Shown here: positions 24,026 to 35,715 of the stretch, one piece after another | Layout of the letters: each line of letters begins with the position of its first letter | Numbering within the stretch: position 1 is the first letter of the stretch | DNA from: Aquarana catesbeiana | Taxonomy: Eukaryota; Chordata; Amphibia; Anura; Ranidae | NCBI RefSeq assembly: GCF_042186555.1 | Contig: NC_133332.1 | Span: 206,239,609-206,303,608 of the forward strand | DNA: 64,000 nucleotides | Reading direction: 5' to 3' | Made by a program: the position numbers and the translations under genes | The notes under the pieces: model-generated | The model's input: only the letters and a program-made list of their open reading frames with translations | The model's database searches: none | What the model was told of the DNA's origin: nothing

Positions 24026-24538
24026 TATGTGTTGCGCAGGAGGCAAAAGGTTAAAGCTGTGGTGCTAAGATGGACAACAGTGAGCTCTGTTTAAACACCA
24101 TACCGTTGTACAAGGCTGTGTGGTTTTGCAATGCTGTCCAACGAGAGGCATATAAAAATTATTTTGTGGAAATTCGTACAGACACCATTGCGACCATTCA
24201 TGCAGCACCTTTACTGAAAAGGTCTCTGCCAAATTAGGAATGGGGAAAAAGAGAAACAAGCACCAATTCAGCAGACACTATCCATTACAGGAGCAGAGAA
24301 CGCAAGATTTTGGGGATTTACAGATTAACAGATTAAATATAGATGCGGTTGTCCTCTAAGGACATTGACTAGAAGGCATAAAATGCTCTGTACCAAGTGG
24401 GGATGCCAGCTTGTGTGTGTTATTTTTAGGTACACAGTCAGAATTCAGCTTGGTTATGCTGAGCAATTAAAAAGATTCAAGTGCAGTCTGAGCTTAAACC
24501 TGAGACAAGAGAACCAGAATGGGCACTTGTGAAAATCT

Positions 24539-24883
24539 CATAGCTCCCAACTGTCCCTGATTTGTAGCAATGTCCCTCTGTCCCTCTTTCCTCCTCATTT
24601 GTCCCTCATTTTGGTCTAATCTATATAGTTGTATATAAAATGCATTCTTTATCTTTCAAAAAGTGTTTCCCAGTGCTAAACTTTTCATCCAATCTCTAAA
24701 CTGCTGCGTTTGTAAATTTCAAAAGCCAATATAAAAGGAATAGTAGTGGTAAAAAAAAGCACTTGTGGATTTAACTAATCTTTTTTTTAGGTTTTTTTTC
24801 TCCTTTATGGGGGCATGTCCTATGCCTACATGCTTTTGCTAGTAGGTGTCCCTCATTCCCATCTCAAAAAGTTGGGAGGTATG
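24539..24883. mobile_element. MITE with CATACCTCCCAAC termini and 6-bp TSD (copy 1)
   Basis: A 345-bp element. The left end is CATAGCTCCCAAC and the right end is GTTGGGAGGTATG. It is flanked by AAATCT on both sides (24533-24538, 24884-24889). A second copy at 45474-45848 also has a 6-bp duplication. Non-coding. Confidence 0.9.
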
Positions 24884-25559
24884 AAATCTGAATCTACAAT
24901 ATATATGATATTGCAACCTTACCTCTCAGGGATTGCCAAATGTCTTGTTTTTCACTTGTAAATGCTCCCTGTCAGAGCAGCAACGCCAGCTCCATTTGTA
25001 AGCTTTAAGCTCTCCAAGGAGGGTGACCTCTTTCCACCCTGAGCAGAGCTGTCAAAACAACTGGGAAACGCCAGAAGACACCTGATATTTCAGGGTTCCC
25101 TCCTGGTCTCCCAACAATTGTATCATACAGTATCTACTGGGATGTTCTTCATCTCCTGAATTTAGTTGAAAACCAGCAGTAACATCAATGCAGAGACAGC
25201 AACCATAGCAGTAAATTGCTGGAAGAGGAGGAAACAGGGTTAGTAAAGTTTCTTCCTTCCTTCTCCAGTCACAGCAATCAATAAAAAGCAATGGGTAACC
25301 AAAGCCATAGGGAGACTCAGGGATGCAAGGAGGGTGTGGTGTGGTGTACTGGTCAGAGTATCAGTCCAAATAGCACCAGTCACAATTTCAGGACAGGTTT
25401 AATGTTGTCCTTCCATCTCCTGTGCTGTACATGCTTCATCTTAGGCTGCAGTATGGGGCCCATTTATAATAACGAGCAGGTATCACTTGGCCTCTTCGCT
25501 ATACTCCGCAAGGCTACAGCAGCTTCCAACTGAGGCTTCTCACACTGGAATTCTGCCAC

Positions 25560-26250
25560 CTGACAGATTCCTTAAAATTAGATCATTTGAGAAAATGTCA
25601 GCAAAATTCCTGCAGCCAATTAGCTTTGGACTGTCGTATTGCTAGCGAAGTAAAAATATAAACGAAGTAATCACAGGCAATGCAAACCTTTCCATATAAA
25701 GTAGCTAACATTCTTCAGGCCCGAAGTGCTCGGGCTTTGTGTGCCCAGTGGGCCATCTGAGGATTTTTTTTCCTTTTATAAGTATGAATCACATCTCTGA
25801 TTAAGCCATCTCACAACGCTTTGTAACAGAACAAGGCGGCCGAGCCGTTCCTCTCATGTTTGGAAAATACCTCACCTTCTGTTACGATTCATTGAAATTC
25901 TGCTCAGCCAGTGTATAATTTACCTTCCATGCTGAAGGATTTAATCAGTTTCAGTGCACGTTATCAGAATTGTATTAGGGGACAGAAGCAAATGAGCAGG
26001 TTTATTCCTATCTCAGGGTACAGCAACATGGGCAAAAAGGAAAAATAAATGTGCCGTCCTCATTGTGTGCTAAATAAAGCATCTTGTTCTGCGATGATGA
26101 ATTATGAGAGGCGAGATAATTCACTGGTGCAGCCGACTAAGGAGAGTAAATTAGCAGATGCTGGAAGCGTATCGCCAAGCAGACACAACACAGGAAAAAG
26201 TCACAAGGCCATAGAGGAAAATCAGGGGCCTCCCCTTTCAAACACACAAA
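25560..26250. promoter_or_regulatory. Candidate conserved non-coding block (intronic)
   Basis: About 700 bp without recognisable repeats in an otherwise saturated intron. It contains ATGAATTATG, CAATTAG and TTGTAACAG-like motifs. A 155-residue reading frame (26049-26516) overlaps it but resembles no protein I know and runs into the MITE at 26500. Enhancer function is inference only. Confidence 0.25.
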
Positions 26251-26499
26251 CCCTTTTGATTTTGGTCAGGTCATTTTTGATGGGTCATCTGCCAGCTGAA
26301 AACCTTAAGGAAATCGGCTTCACTTTATGTGCATCCAGAAGCGATTACCGCAGGTATTCACTGGCAGTGCGGGCAGCGACTTGTCATTATAGTGAACAAA
26401 GCCAGCAGCAACACAGCCACTCCAAGCCGCAGCAGGATTTTCCGATTCCTACCGCTACAGTTCACACTGGCCTAAATTACCAGTGTGAACATAGTCGTA

Positions 26500-26916
26500 G
26501 GCTGCATGCACACTGAAGCTCATAAACGGCCATTTTTGGGCATTTTTTTTTAACAGCCCATAAACTCCCCTCTATGTTATCCTATGTGTCCATAGACACA
26601 TGGACGTTTTTGAATGTTTATCAGCAGTGGAGTTTATGGGCTGTTTTCTGAATGCCATAAAATCACGTTCAGGAGTAGTTTTTCTGACCACAAAAAAAGC
26701 CAAACGCTCATAAACATTGATAAACGAGGCTCACCAGCATTTAACGTTTTTGATTCATTGAAAAAAAAAAGAAAACTCTAAAAAATGCAACGTGGAAAAA
26801 TGCTAAAAAACGCTAATAGACGATATTGCAAAAATGTTAAAAAAACGTTGAAAGACTCACTGCAAAGCTACTGGCGTTTTTATAACGTTATTTTAACGTC
26901 CAGTGTGCATGGAGCC
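26500..26916. mobile_element. TA-flanked MITE, GGCTGCATGCACACTG termini
   Basis: A 417-bp element with ends GGCTGCATGCACACTG and CAGTGTGCATGGAGCC (one mismatch), flanked by TA (26498-26499, 26917-26918). It carries an internal inverted pair ('cagcccataaactcc' with 'ggagtttatgggctg'). Confidence 0.85.
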
Positions 26917-27174
26917 TAATAATACTCTGCCTACCAGACTATGGGACACAACAAATAACCTCACCTGTGCGAGTGCTTTGTTAACAAGTTCAGGCATCCA
27001 TAAATAGGTGCAGCCTTCTGAGTATATCAGAACAGGAACTGATAACTTGTCAGAGTATAGAAAGTATTATGCATGCAACTACTGTAAATAGTGACATCTA
27101 CAGACCAGAGGTGTGAACGCCACACTAGAGACCCCTAGAAGCTTAATCAAGGAATTAAAAAAAGTAGTTGTGTA

Positions 27175-28435
27175 ATGGGGCGTACACACAGTCGGACTTT
27201 TCGGCTACAAAAGTCCGCCGGACGCCGTCGGACCAAATCCGGCAGACAATCCGACCGTGTGTGGTCTGCATCGGACTGCATCGGACTTCCGACGGACCGT
27301 TTCGGTCGGAAATCCGACGTACTTTAGATTTGAAGCCTGCTTTAAATCTTTAAGTCGTAAGTCCGCCGAACTGAGTTCCTGACGGAAAGCTCGTTCGTCT
27401 GTATGCTGGTCCGATGGACCAGATACGATGCAAGGGCAGGGTATTGCATCTCACGCTCGCTGCAATAGGAAAAACACAGGCCTAAGGGCCTGGTATGGAT
27501 TTTAAAGGGAACCCCCTACGCTGAAAAAACGGCGTGGGGTCCCCATACCAGACCACGATCCGAGCACGCAGCCTTGCCGGTCAGGAAAGGGGGTGGGGAC
27601 GAGCGAGGGCCCCCCCCCTCCTGAACCGTACCCGGCCGCATGCCCTCAACATGGGGGGGGGTGGGTGCTTTGGGGAGGGGGGCGCCCTGCACCCAAAGCA
27701 CCTTGTCCCCATGTTGATGAGGACAAGGGCCTCTTCCCGACAACCCTGGCCATTGGTTGTCGGGGTCTGCGGGCGGGGGGCTTATCGGAATCCGGGGGCC
27801 CCCGTTAATAAGAGGGCCCCCAGATCCCAGCCCCCCACCCTATGTGAATGAGTATGGGGTACATGGTACCCCTACCCATTCACCTAGGGAAAAAGTGTCA
27901 ATAATAAAACACACTACACAGGTTTTTAAAATAATTTATTAGACAGCTCTGGGGGGGTCTTCCTCTGGCTTCGGGGGTCTTCTTCCGACTTCGGGGGGTC
28001 CCTCCGGTTCCTCTTCTCCCGGCGTCCGGTTGGTTACTCTCCGCTCTCTCTGGCCTCTTCTCCCGGTGTTCCAGTTCTTCTGCCGGCTCCTCCGCTGTCT
28101 TCATGCCGCTCTTTTGCCAGCGGAGGCCCGGACTTCTGGGCTTCTTGTCTTCTTCCCTCTTCTCTTCTCCAGATGTTGACACAACGGTCTCTCCGGCTGG
28201 ACTGCTCTCTGAGCGCTCCGCTGTGACTTATATAGGCGGAGACCCGCCCCCTTATGCCGTCACAGTCCCAGGGCATGCTGGGACTGTGACGGCATAAGGG
28301 GGCGTGGTCGTTGACCACGCCCCATAAAAGTAGGCAGTCCGTCCATTCAGAAAGTCTGGCGGTAGTCCGCCGGAAGTCTGGCGGCAAGTACGTCGGACCT
28401 AGCTTCCCAGGAAGTCCGACTGTGTGTACGAGGCA
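27175..28435. mobile_element. 1.26-kb TA-flanked element, GTACACACGG-type ends, GC-rich core
   Basis: The ends ATGGGGCGTACACACAGTC and GACTGTGTGTACGAGGCAT are inverse, with TA on both sides (27173-27174, 28436-28437). The interior is GC-rich and unlike the smaller relatives at 1122, 29573 and 58553. It holds G/C runs, a pyrimidine-rich 'cttcttccgacttcgggggg' tract, a GACTTATATAGGCG TATA-like motif (28225-28238), AATAAAAC (27904) and a perfect 27-bp palindrome at 28245-28304. Reading frames up to 135 codons exist on the minus strand but match nothing I recognise. It may be a MITE that captured other DNA. Confidence 0.8.
28245..28304. repeat. Perfect 27-bp inverted repeat, 6-nt loop
   Basis: CGCCCCCTTATGCCGTCACA and the following seven bases (28245-28271) are repeated exactly inverted at 28278-28304 around the loop GGCATG. 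The TATA-like motif lies just upstream. Confidence 0.97.
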
Positions 28436-28979
28436 TAACAATTGCTTACAAGACTTCTTTTGGGTGGTGGTTTAATGGAATCGGTTTCAGCAGGGGAAAT
28501 TTCTCATTTCTCCCCAAGATATCACAGAGACAGGAAGTGAGAGGTCATCTCTGCCATTTGCATAAAACCAAGCTGTCCAACAATAGTGACAAGAGATGGA
28601 TTGGTGTAATAGCCAGGGGTGCCTGCAACAGTCACGTTTTATCACATGGTTGCTTAAATAACAAATAAACCCTTCTGCAGTAAACTTTCCTTTGCCCTCG
28701 TTGAATGTGAAAAATTACTTTTACCCAGTGAAGCACAATTGCAAATTTTTCAAAGGACATCTAATCACATAATTATTCATTTCTTAAGAGTCATGTACAG
28801 CACCACCACTCATTGAATAACTTGTGGCTAGAGCATGCACCTCTGCACGACATTGTCTTATAAAGCACAGCCTCCCCTAGGGGCTGCAAGTCTCATGATG
28901 CTTAGTGCACTTGCTGCCAACCATCCAGACCTGTGATGGGGCAGTCCAGAGAGGTGTTTGAGCATTCCGCCCAGGATAA

Positions 28980-29228
28980 CAATGAGCTGCGAGAATGAAG
29001 CCGAACTCGCACGATTTCACTCCCGCATGTCAGTCTCGATTTTGGCTGCAATTTCACAGACATCTGTGCGGGTTTCTGCACAGATGTCAATGGAAATTGC
29101 ACTCCGAAATCGCAAAAAGTAGTAAAGAAACTACTTTTTTAAATCGGTGCTGTGTCGCACCGATTAGGACGGTGCCTTTGCCGGCAATAGCCACCGTGTC
29201 AAATCGCACCAATGTGAACCAGGGCTCT
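28980..29228. repeat. Dispersed 'TTTCTGCACAGATGTC' repeat (copy 3)
   Basis: Close match to 21890-22185 from 'aatgagctgcgagaatgaag' to 'caatgtgaaccagggctc'. Confidence 0.8.
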
Positions 29229-29572
29229 AGCTGTGAATGATGCTGGAGGTGCATGTCCTGTTGTAAAACGCTGCGGGAATGTGTGTGCTGGATTTACACC
29301 TGCGTTTCTTCCCCCACCACCCCAATGCATTTCCCATTTAAACCAATAAAAATTCATGTTTAAGAAGCATTTAACATGCCTTGTTATGCAATGTGTATTG
29401 AATGTCAATATACATCATACCAGACATTACCTTATGTTGTTTTGCATCCTGATAGTTTTACATGCATCATTGTGAGTCCTAACAGATTATTTGAGCTGTT
29501 TTTTAATGCGTTTCCAATGATTTCAAAGAAAAATGCATCAAGCAAAAATGCAAAGGTGTGAATCCAGCCTTA

Positions 29573-29997
29573 TGCCCCATACACACGGTCGGATTTTGCG
29601 ACAGAAAATGTTCGATGGGAGCTTGTTGTCGGAAATTCTGACCGTGTCTAGGCTCCATCGGACATTTTCCATCAGAATTTCCGTCACACAAAATTTGAGA
29701 TCTGGATCTCAAATTTTCCGACAACAAAATCCGTTGTTGTAAATTCCGATTGTGTGTACGCAATTTCGACGCGCAAAGTTCCATGCATGCTCGGAATCAA
29801 GCAGAAGAGCCGCACTGGCTATTGAACTTCATTTTTCTCGGCTCGTCTTACGCGTTTAACGTCACCACGTTCTTGACGTTCGGAATTTCCGACAAGATTT
29901 GTGTGACCGTGTGTATGCAAGACAAATTTGAGCCAACATCCGTCAGAAAAAATCCATGGATTTTGATGTCGGAATGTCCGATCGTGTGTACGCGGCA
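29573..29997. mobile_element. TA-flanked MITE, GTACACACGG family (copy 2)
   Basis: A 425-bp element with ends TGCCCCATACACACGGTCGG and CCGATCGTGTGTACGCGGCA, flanked by TA (29571-29572, 29998-29999). Nearly the same sequence as copy 1 at 1122-1508, including 'gcgcaaagttccatgcatgc'. Confidence 0.92.
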
Positions 29998-30902
29998 TAA
30001 GGGTGACAAGGCTGCCGGATCCTGAGCATAAAAGGCAATAATCATCCATAGACTGAAAGTACTGGGCCAGGTTTAAGATTTTTTTATGATGGCAGTAGAG
30101 CAGTATCTTTCCATTCAGCCACCAGGGGGTTGAAAGAAAAAAAACAAACAAACCGATTTCTCTCTACCCCACAAGGACATTGTATCCTGACAGTGGGGCC
30201 TGGCCCTGTCTGAATACAATGATCTATGTTGGCGGCATTAAGCCAGAGCATCAAATTATGCAGTTGATCTGCCTGGTAGTGTTGAAGTTTTTTCCAACCC
30301 ATTTTTGCTGGACAGCTTGGTCCATATGTAAATATTGACATACTGTATAGATTACATACATACATGGATGTAAGCTTGAGGTGGGTAGATGGGCACACCA
30401 TGGTGAGGCTGCCTTTCAAGCAGTGTTGTAGAATGGTAATATGGCACCCTGGTGGGCAGGGATTAGATCCCTTCAGTTGGCACAAAGCACAGAGAACTAT
30501 GAATTATTTATAATGACATTTCATTCAGCCAACACCACATGATAATGTCAGCAAAACTGGGAATCCATTGCAGTTCCCCTCAATCAGTCCTGAACGGACA
30601 TACTTATTACAGGAATTGGAATCTTGTTAGCATTTTATTTAAAAAAAAAAAGTGTAAATAATAGAAGCTCTGTGTGAATAAGGTCTATTTCACTTACGCT
30701 TCAGTGTGAACAGCTCTTACTATTCAGCTCCAGTTTGTAAATGCGAAATACAGATCCTAATGGGAGTGTGGATTTCCTTTTAAGACAAGCTGCTAGCAGG
30801 CTTTGAACACGCTTCAAAAGGTTTGAAGTGTTTGTTAACCCTCAAAAAATATATAAATAAATATATAATATAAATATATATATACAGATCCTGGTCCCTT
30901 AA

Positions 30903-30943
30903 AGCAGATTACACAGCACAGTGCTTGTGCTGTGTAATCTGCT
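30903..30943. repeat. Perfect 17-bp inverted repeat
   Basis: AGCAGATTACACAGCAC and its exact inverse GTGCTGTGTAATCTGCT are separated by AGTGCTT. The AT-rich (TATA)n tract at 30848-30884 lies just upstream. Confidence 0.95.
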
Positions 30944-31184
30944 CCCCTCTAAACTGTAAAAAAAAAAACCCTGAACCTGCCACTTCCTGTATACCCTCTC
31001 TGCGCTGACCACGAAAATCAGGGCTGCTCCGCCCTCATCACTGTGGTTAAAGTACGTCCTCTCAGCTCTCCTCTCTCCCCCCTCACCCCCTCCTTCCTGC
31101 CTGTCATCTCCCTCTGTGTTTATCTCCGGCCTCCCTGCCGCTATTATTGTAAAATAAAAACATTAAATTGTCACTGCCAGCTTC

Positions 31185-31498
31185 TCTATTAGAGGCTGGC
31201 ATGTCAGTATTTTTCAAAAACAAGCATTCTAAATACCAAATTTGAGCTGTTTTCAGGTCACGTGACTTGCGGCTGCTTTCCAGCTACAGGGCTTCTGCGG
31301 AGGAGAGTAGCGGCCACATGATCTCCCCAGCTGACATCAGAGGGAGCCCCTCACGGCCCCTCCCGCAGAAGCAATCGGAGCTGTAAAGCAGCCGCGAGTG
31401 ATGTGATCGGCCTGAAGACAGTACAAATTAGGTATTTAGAAAACTCATTTTTGAAAACCACTGACATAGTGTGCTATGCCAGCCTCTAATAGAGGGGC
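31185..31498. repeat. ~310-bp fold-back
   Basis: The left arm 'ctctattagaggctggcatg' pairs with 'gctatgccagcctctaatag' at the right. The arms continue inward through 'tttttcaaaaaca' and the 'aaataccaaattt'/'aaattaggtattt' pair. Confidence 0.8.
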
Positions 31499-31499
31499 T

Positions 31500-32420
31500 C
31501 GCACAGGGCTGGACTGGGACAAAAATTTGGCCCTGGATTTCCTCATGACCGGCCCACTTTAATTTTGAGTGTCCCCAACAGCGCCCCCTTACATCAGAGT
31601 GTCCCCAACAGCGCCCCCCTTACATCAGAGTGTCCCCAACAGCGCCCCCCTTACATCAGAGTGTCCCCAACAGCGCCCCCCTTACATCAGAGTGTCCCCA
31701 ACAGCGCCCCCCTTACATCAGAGTGTCCCCAACAGCGTCCCCCTTACATCAGAGTGTCCCCAACAGCGCCTCCCTTACATCAGGGTGTCCCCAACAGCGC
31801 CCCCCCCTTACATCAGAGTGTCCCCAACAGCGCCCCCCTTACATCAGAGTGTCCCCAACAGCGCCCCCCCTTACATCAGAGTGTCCCCAACAGCGCCCCC
31901 CTTACATCTGAGTGTCCCCAACAGCGCCCCCCTTACATCAGAGTGTCCCCAACAGCATCCCCCTTACATCAGAGAGTCCCAATCAGCAGCTCCCTTCACA
32001 GAGAGTCCCCACCAGCAGCCCACTTCACATTAGAGTCCCCACCAGCAGCTTCCTTCACATCAGAGAGCCCCCATCAGCAGCCCACTTCACATCAGTATGT
32101 CCTCCCTCTCCTCCCCCTCCCACATGTACTCACAGTTTTGAAGGCAGCTTCTAGTTCCTCTCTCCAGTCATGTGATAACAAGTAATAGGGGAGAGAGGAA
32201 GGAAATTCTACCGTTGGTCTATCTCCCCCTGCAGGCTGGAGGGAGCAGAAAGCCTAATGCTCTCTCCAGCATATGACGAAGCTGCTCCTCCTGACAGGAG
32301 TGAAATTGCGATCACTCACTGTCAGAGAGGAGCGGCTCCAGGACCGCACCTGACTGGCCCACCGAGCCATCGGCCCACTGGGAATCTCCCGGTAGTCCTG
32401 ATGGCCAGTACATGCCTGGG
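31500..32420. mobile_element. Element with CAGGGCTGGACTGG-type ends and internal minisatellite
   Basis: The left end CAGGGCTGGACTGGGAC (31505) and right end GGCCAGTACATGCCTGGG are diverged inverse copies. Inner blocks 'ccggcccactttaa' and 'catcggcccactggg' also pair. The interior is mostly the 31-bp minisatellite. The TSD is not clear. Confidence 0.55.
31567..32095. repeat. 31-bp minisatellite
   Basis: The unit GAGTGTCCCCAACAGCGCCC then CCCTTACATCA is repeated about 13 times with near-perfect fidelity to about 31980, then in degenerate form to 32095. Variation is mostly in the C-run length (5-7). The 31-nt period and lack of stops leave all three + frames open (up to 206 codons), which is not evidence of a gene. 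Confidence 0.97.
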
Positions 32421-32459
32421 CTCGCATAGTCCTATATAAATGGGTTACCAAAACCCTTT

Positions 32460-32665
32460 AAGGCTCGGTTCACACTGGAACCAGCTGTGGATCGCACAGG
32501 AACACTGTGTGTCCCTGTTCTCCGGTTCAGGGTAGAATCTCTGCCTGAATTCGGCCCTGAAATGGAGCCAAAGACGCACAGAGAGGTTACATTCTCCTGC
32601 TATGCAAATTGGATGCAGGGGGAAACCCCACATCCGATTCACATAGGTGTGAACCCAGCCTTAAA
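32460..32665. repeat. Dispersed 'GGTTCACAC' MITE-like repeat (copy 1)
   Basis: Bounded by 'aaggctcggttcacactgg' and 'aggtgtgaacccagcctt', which are inverse. The internal 'cctgaaatggagccaaagac' matches the opposite strand of 49797-50035. Confidence 0.8.
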
Positions 32666-32853
32666 GCTTGCTAGCAGCTTGTTTAAAGTGGCAAACACTC
32701 CCATTAGCATTTGCGTTCAACAGTTACAAACTGGAGATGAATGGTTCTTTAAAAGCGTCAACAAAGCTTGCTGTTCACACGGCTGTTATACAAGTCGAAG
32801 CCTGTGCTCTGTTCGCACCTGTGCACTATGTGTTTTTAGGTTCAATTCATTAA

Positions 32854-34000
32854 CCACTTAAGCCCTGGAATGTTTACCCCCTTCATGCATGACCTGGCCA
32901 TTTTTTGCAAAATGGCACTGCATTACTTTAACTGACAATTGCGCAGTTTTGCAACACTGTACACAAATAAGATTGATGTCCTTTTTTTCCCCCCAAAATA
33001 GAGCTTCCTTTTGGTAGTATTTGATCACCTCTGCGTTTTTTATTTTTTGCGCTATAAACAAAAAAAAAAAAAAGAAAACACCAACAATTTTGATTAAAAA
33101 AAACAAACAATATTTTTTAATCTATCCTTTAACACATATCCACTAAAAAAAAAAAAAAAAAAAAAGAGAAAGAAAAATCCAATTTCTTCATCAGTTTAGG
33201 CCAATATATATTCTGCTACACATTTTTGGTAAAAAAATAAAAATAAAAAAAAGCCCAATAAGCGTATATTGATTGGTTTGCGCAAAAGTTAGAGTCTACA
33301 AACTATTTAATATTTTTGGAATTTCCCCCCCCTTCAGTCCACTATAAATGCTGCTGCCAGACTCATCCACCTTACAAACCGCACAGTGTCTGCTACCCCT
33401 CTCTGCCAATCCCTCCATTGGCTGCCACTTGCCCAATGAATTCAATTCAAAATACTAACAATAAGTTACAAAGCCATCCACAACTCTGCCCCCAGCTACA
33501 TCACTAGCCTAGTCTCAAAATACCAACCTAATCGCCCTCCTCGTTCCTCCCAAGACCTCCTGCTCTCTAGCTCCCTCATCACCTCCTCCCATATCCGCCT
33601 CCAGGACTTCTCCCGAGCCTCGCCTCACCTCTGGAATTTGCTACCCCAATCTGTCAGAAGGTCTCCAAATTTGTCTACTTTTAGGCTATCCCTGAAAACC
33701 TTCCTCTTCAGAGAAGCCTATCCTGCCTCCATCTAACAACTGCACTGTTTTCTCCATTAGCTCATCCCCCACAGCTATTACCCTTTATATAACTTGACTC
33801 TCCCTCCTAGATTGTAAGCTCTAAGGAGCAGGGCTCTGATTCCCCCCTGTATGGAATTGTATTGTAATTGTACTGTCTGCCCTAATGTTGTAAAGCGCTG
33901 CGTAAACTGTCGGCGCTATATAAATCCTTTATAATAATAATAATAATAATAATATACACTGTAACTGTACTAATGACACTGGCAGAGAAGGGGTTAACAT
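32854..34000. mobile_element. TTAA repeat family (copy D), split by a LINE
   Basis: Starts TTAA|CCACTTAAGCCCTGG and carries the internal blocks in the orientation opposite to copy C ('gacaattgcgcagttttgca', 'tgatcacctctgcg'). It resumes after the LINE at 33957 ('ctaatgacactggcagagaa'). Confidence 0.65.
33325..33957 (+). mobile_element. Non-LTR retrotransposon (CR1/L2-like) 3' end
   Basis: The plus strand encodes a decayed reverse-transcriptase C-terminus with an NAAARLI-type start, SLHWLP and AIHNSAPSYI segments, then LLSSSLITSS and LWNLLPQSVR. It ends with a 3' UTR (GATTGTAAGCTCTAAGGAGC, then 'aagcgctgcgtaaactgtcg') and a (TAA)n tail at 33930-33957. A short tandem tail without poly-A suits the CR1/L2 type. 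It is 5'-truncated and inserted in TTAA copy D. Confidence 0.85.
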
Positions 34001-34243
34001 CAGGGGCGCTCCTAGGAAGTGCTTTCTAACCTGGGGGGGGATGTTGTGACTGGAGAAAAACAGAGATTCGTATTTCTGCTTAGCAGAAACACAAGATCTC
34101 CATCTTCCTCACCTCACAGAACGATGGTCTGCCTTGTTTACATAGGCAGACTGCTGTTCTGCCTCTCCTGTGAACGATCTCGGTGGGCGTCCTGTGTAAG
34201 TTCACCTTACAGATTTTTCTGTAAAGGTGAACTTACCCTTTAA

Positions 34244-34915
34244 CCACTTGCCGACCAGCAGCTGCAGTTGAACTAACCCCTTGATCGCCCCCTAGTGTCA
34301 ACCCCTTCCCTGCCAGTGACATTTTTACAGCAATCAATGCATTTTTATAGCACTGATCGCTGTATAAATTCCAGTGGTCCCAAAAATGTGTCAAAATTGT
34401 CCGTCATGTCTGCTATAATGTCGCAGTCCCGATAAAAATCACAGATTGCCGCCATTGCTAGTAAAAAATAAAAAAATTATAATAAAAATGCCACAAAACT
34501 TTCCCCTATTTTGTAGACGCTATAAATTTTGCGCAAACCAATCAATATACGCTTATTGCGATTTTTTTTTTTTTTTACCAAAAATATGCAGAGGAATACA
34601 AATCGGTCTAAACTGAGGAAAAAGTTTTTTTATATATTTTTGGGCGGTATTTATTATAGCAAAAAGTAAAAAATATTGCGTTTTTTCAAAATTGCGCTCT
34701 TCTTTTGTTTATAGCGCAAAAAATAAAAACCACCGAGGTGATCAAATACCACCAAAGGAAAGCTCTATTTGTGGGAAAAAAAGGACGTCAATTTTGTTTG
34801 GGTGCAACATCACATGACCACGCAATTGGCAGTTAAAATGACGCAGTGACAAATACCAAAAAGTGCACTGGTCAAGAAGGGGGTAAAATCTTCCAGGGCT
34901 GTAACGGTTAAAGAG
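34244..34915. mobile_element. TTAA repeat family (copy E)
   Basis: TTAA|CCACTTGCCGACCAGCAG at the left. The family blocks 'gcactgatcgctgtataaat' and 'gcgcaaaccaatcaatatac' follow. It ends around 'ctgtaacggttaaag'. Confidence 0.75.
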
Positions 34916-35275
34916 GAACTGCAGTCTGCTCACATAATTTGTAATAAAAACATCTTTGCCATTCTGCAGCTTCCCTCCAACCACTTTGCATCTTATTTTA
35001 TATATAATGTGATTCTGTACTTGCCAAATATGCTGCATAAAGCGCCCTCCATTGAGTCTGGCTGCAACCATTTTAACTGAGGGAAGCTGAAGCTGCTGAC
35101 TGTTCACTTCCTTGATTTACACAGAGGCACACCTCCAGCTCTCATTGGCCCTCTTATGACTCATCTCCCCTCCCTTCCTGGCCAACTCTCACGAGAGAGA
35201 GCTGTGCATGATGTCATAAGCCCAGGCTTTTTACCAGACAAGAAAAAGGAAGTGGTCTGCATAAGGTATTTACTG
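34916..35275. repeat. Unassigned dispersed-type repeat
   Basis: Starts 'aggaactgcagtctgctcac' right after copy E and runs to the DIRS boundary. The style suggests a MITE, but termini were not identified. Confidence 0.35.
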
Positions 35276-35299
35276 GCAGAATAAAAATGTTTTCTCATT

Positions 35300-35455
35300 T
35301 ATTCATTGACAGACACAGCCTTCTTTATTCAGAATGGGTTATATCGTCTCCGCATGAGTAGGACTTGGCAGAACAAAAAATAACCCCTGGCTACGCCCAT
35401 GGGCTGTCCTCCATCAGTATATAACCTCCTTCCTGTTCTAGGTATTAAGTTTTTT
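35300..35455. repeat. DIRS-like left inverted terminal repeat
   Basis: TTCATTGACAGACACAGCCT to 'cctccttcctgttctaggta'. Inverse of 43070-43195. Confidence 0.85.
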
Positions 35456-35715
35456 TTTCTGCCTAGTCAGAAGTAAGGACCTAGTTCCCTGCTGGGATCT
35501 CTAGTCCTGAGAATTTTTTTGTTGATTGTTATTTTCTCTTTTTCCTGGATTTTTTCCGGAGAGATCTACAATCAACTGCTGGGCTGGGCGACGGGCTGGA
35601 CGCTTGATTCAGTGGTCACCCCAGTCTGGCCAGTGAGCGCGTGCAGACCACAGCTACGTGCTAGGTCGGCCGCGACTTAGCCCCACTGGACAGGGGCTGG
35701 CCATGTGAGTTAACC

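Noticed and set aside
26049..26516. 155-codon ORF as a novel gene
   Set aside because: No recognisable domain, no splice or initiation support, and its 3' end runs into a MITE.
27534..28441. CpG-island promoter or gene with ORFs up to 135 codons
   Set aside because: The segment is bounded by MITE-type termini with TA duplications, and the frames are low-complexity Pro/Gly/Arg.
31565..32185. 206-, 154- and 93-codon plus-strand Pro/Ser-rich ORFs
   Set aside because: They are three frames of the same 31-bp tandem repeat.
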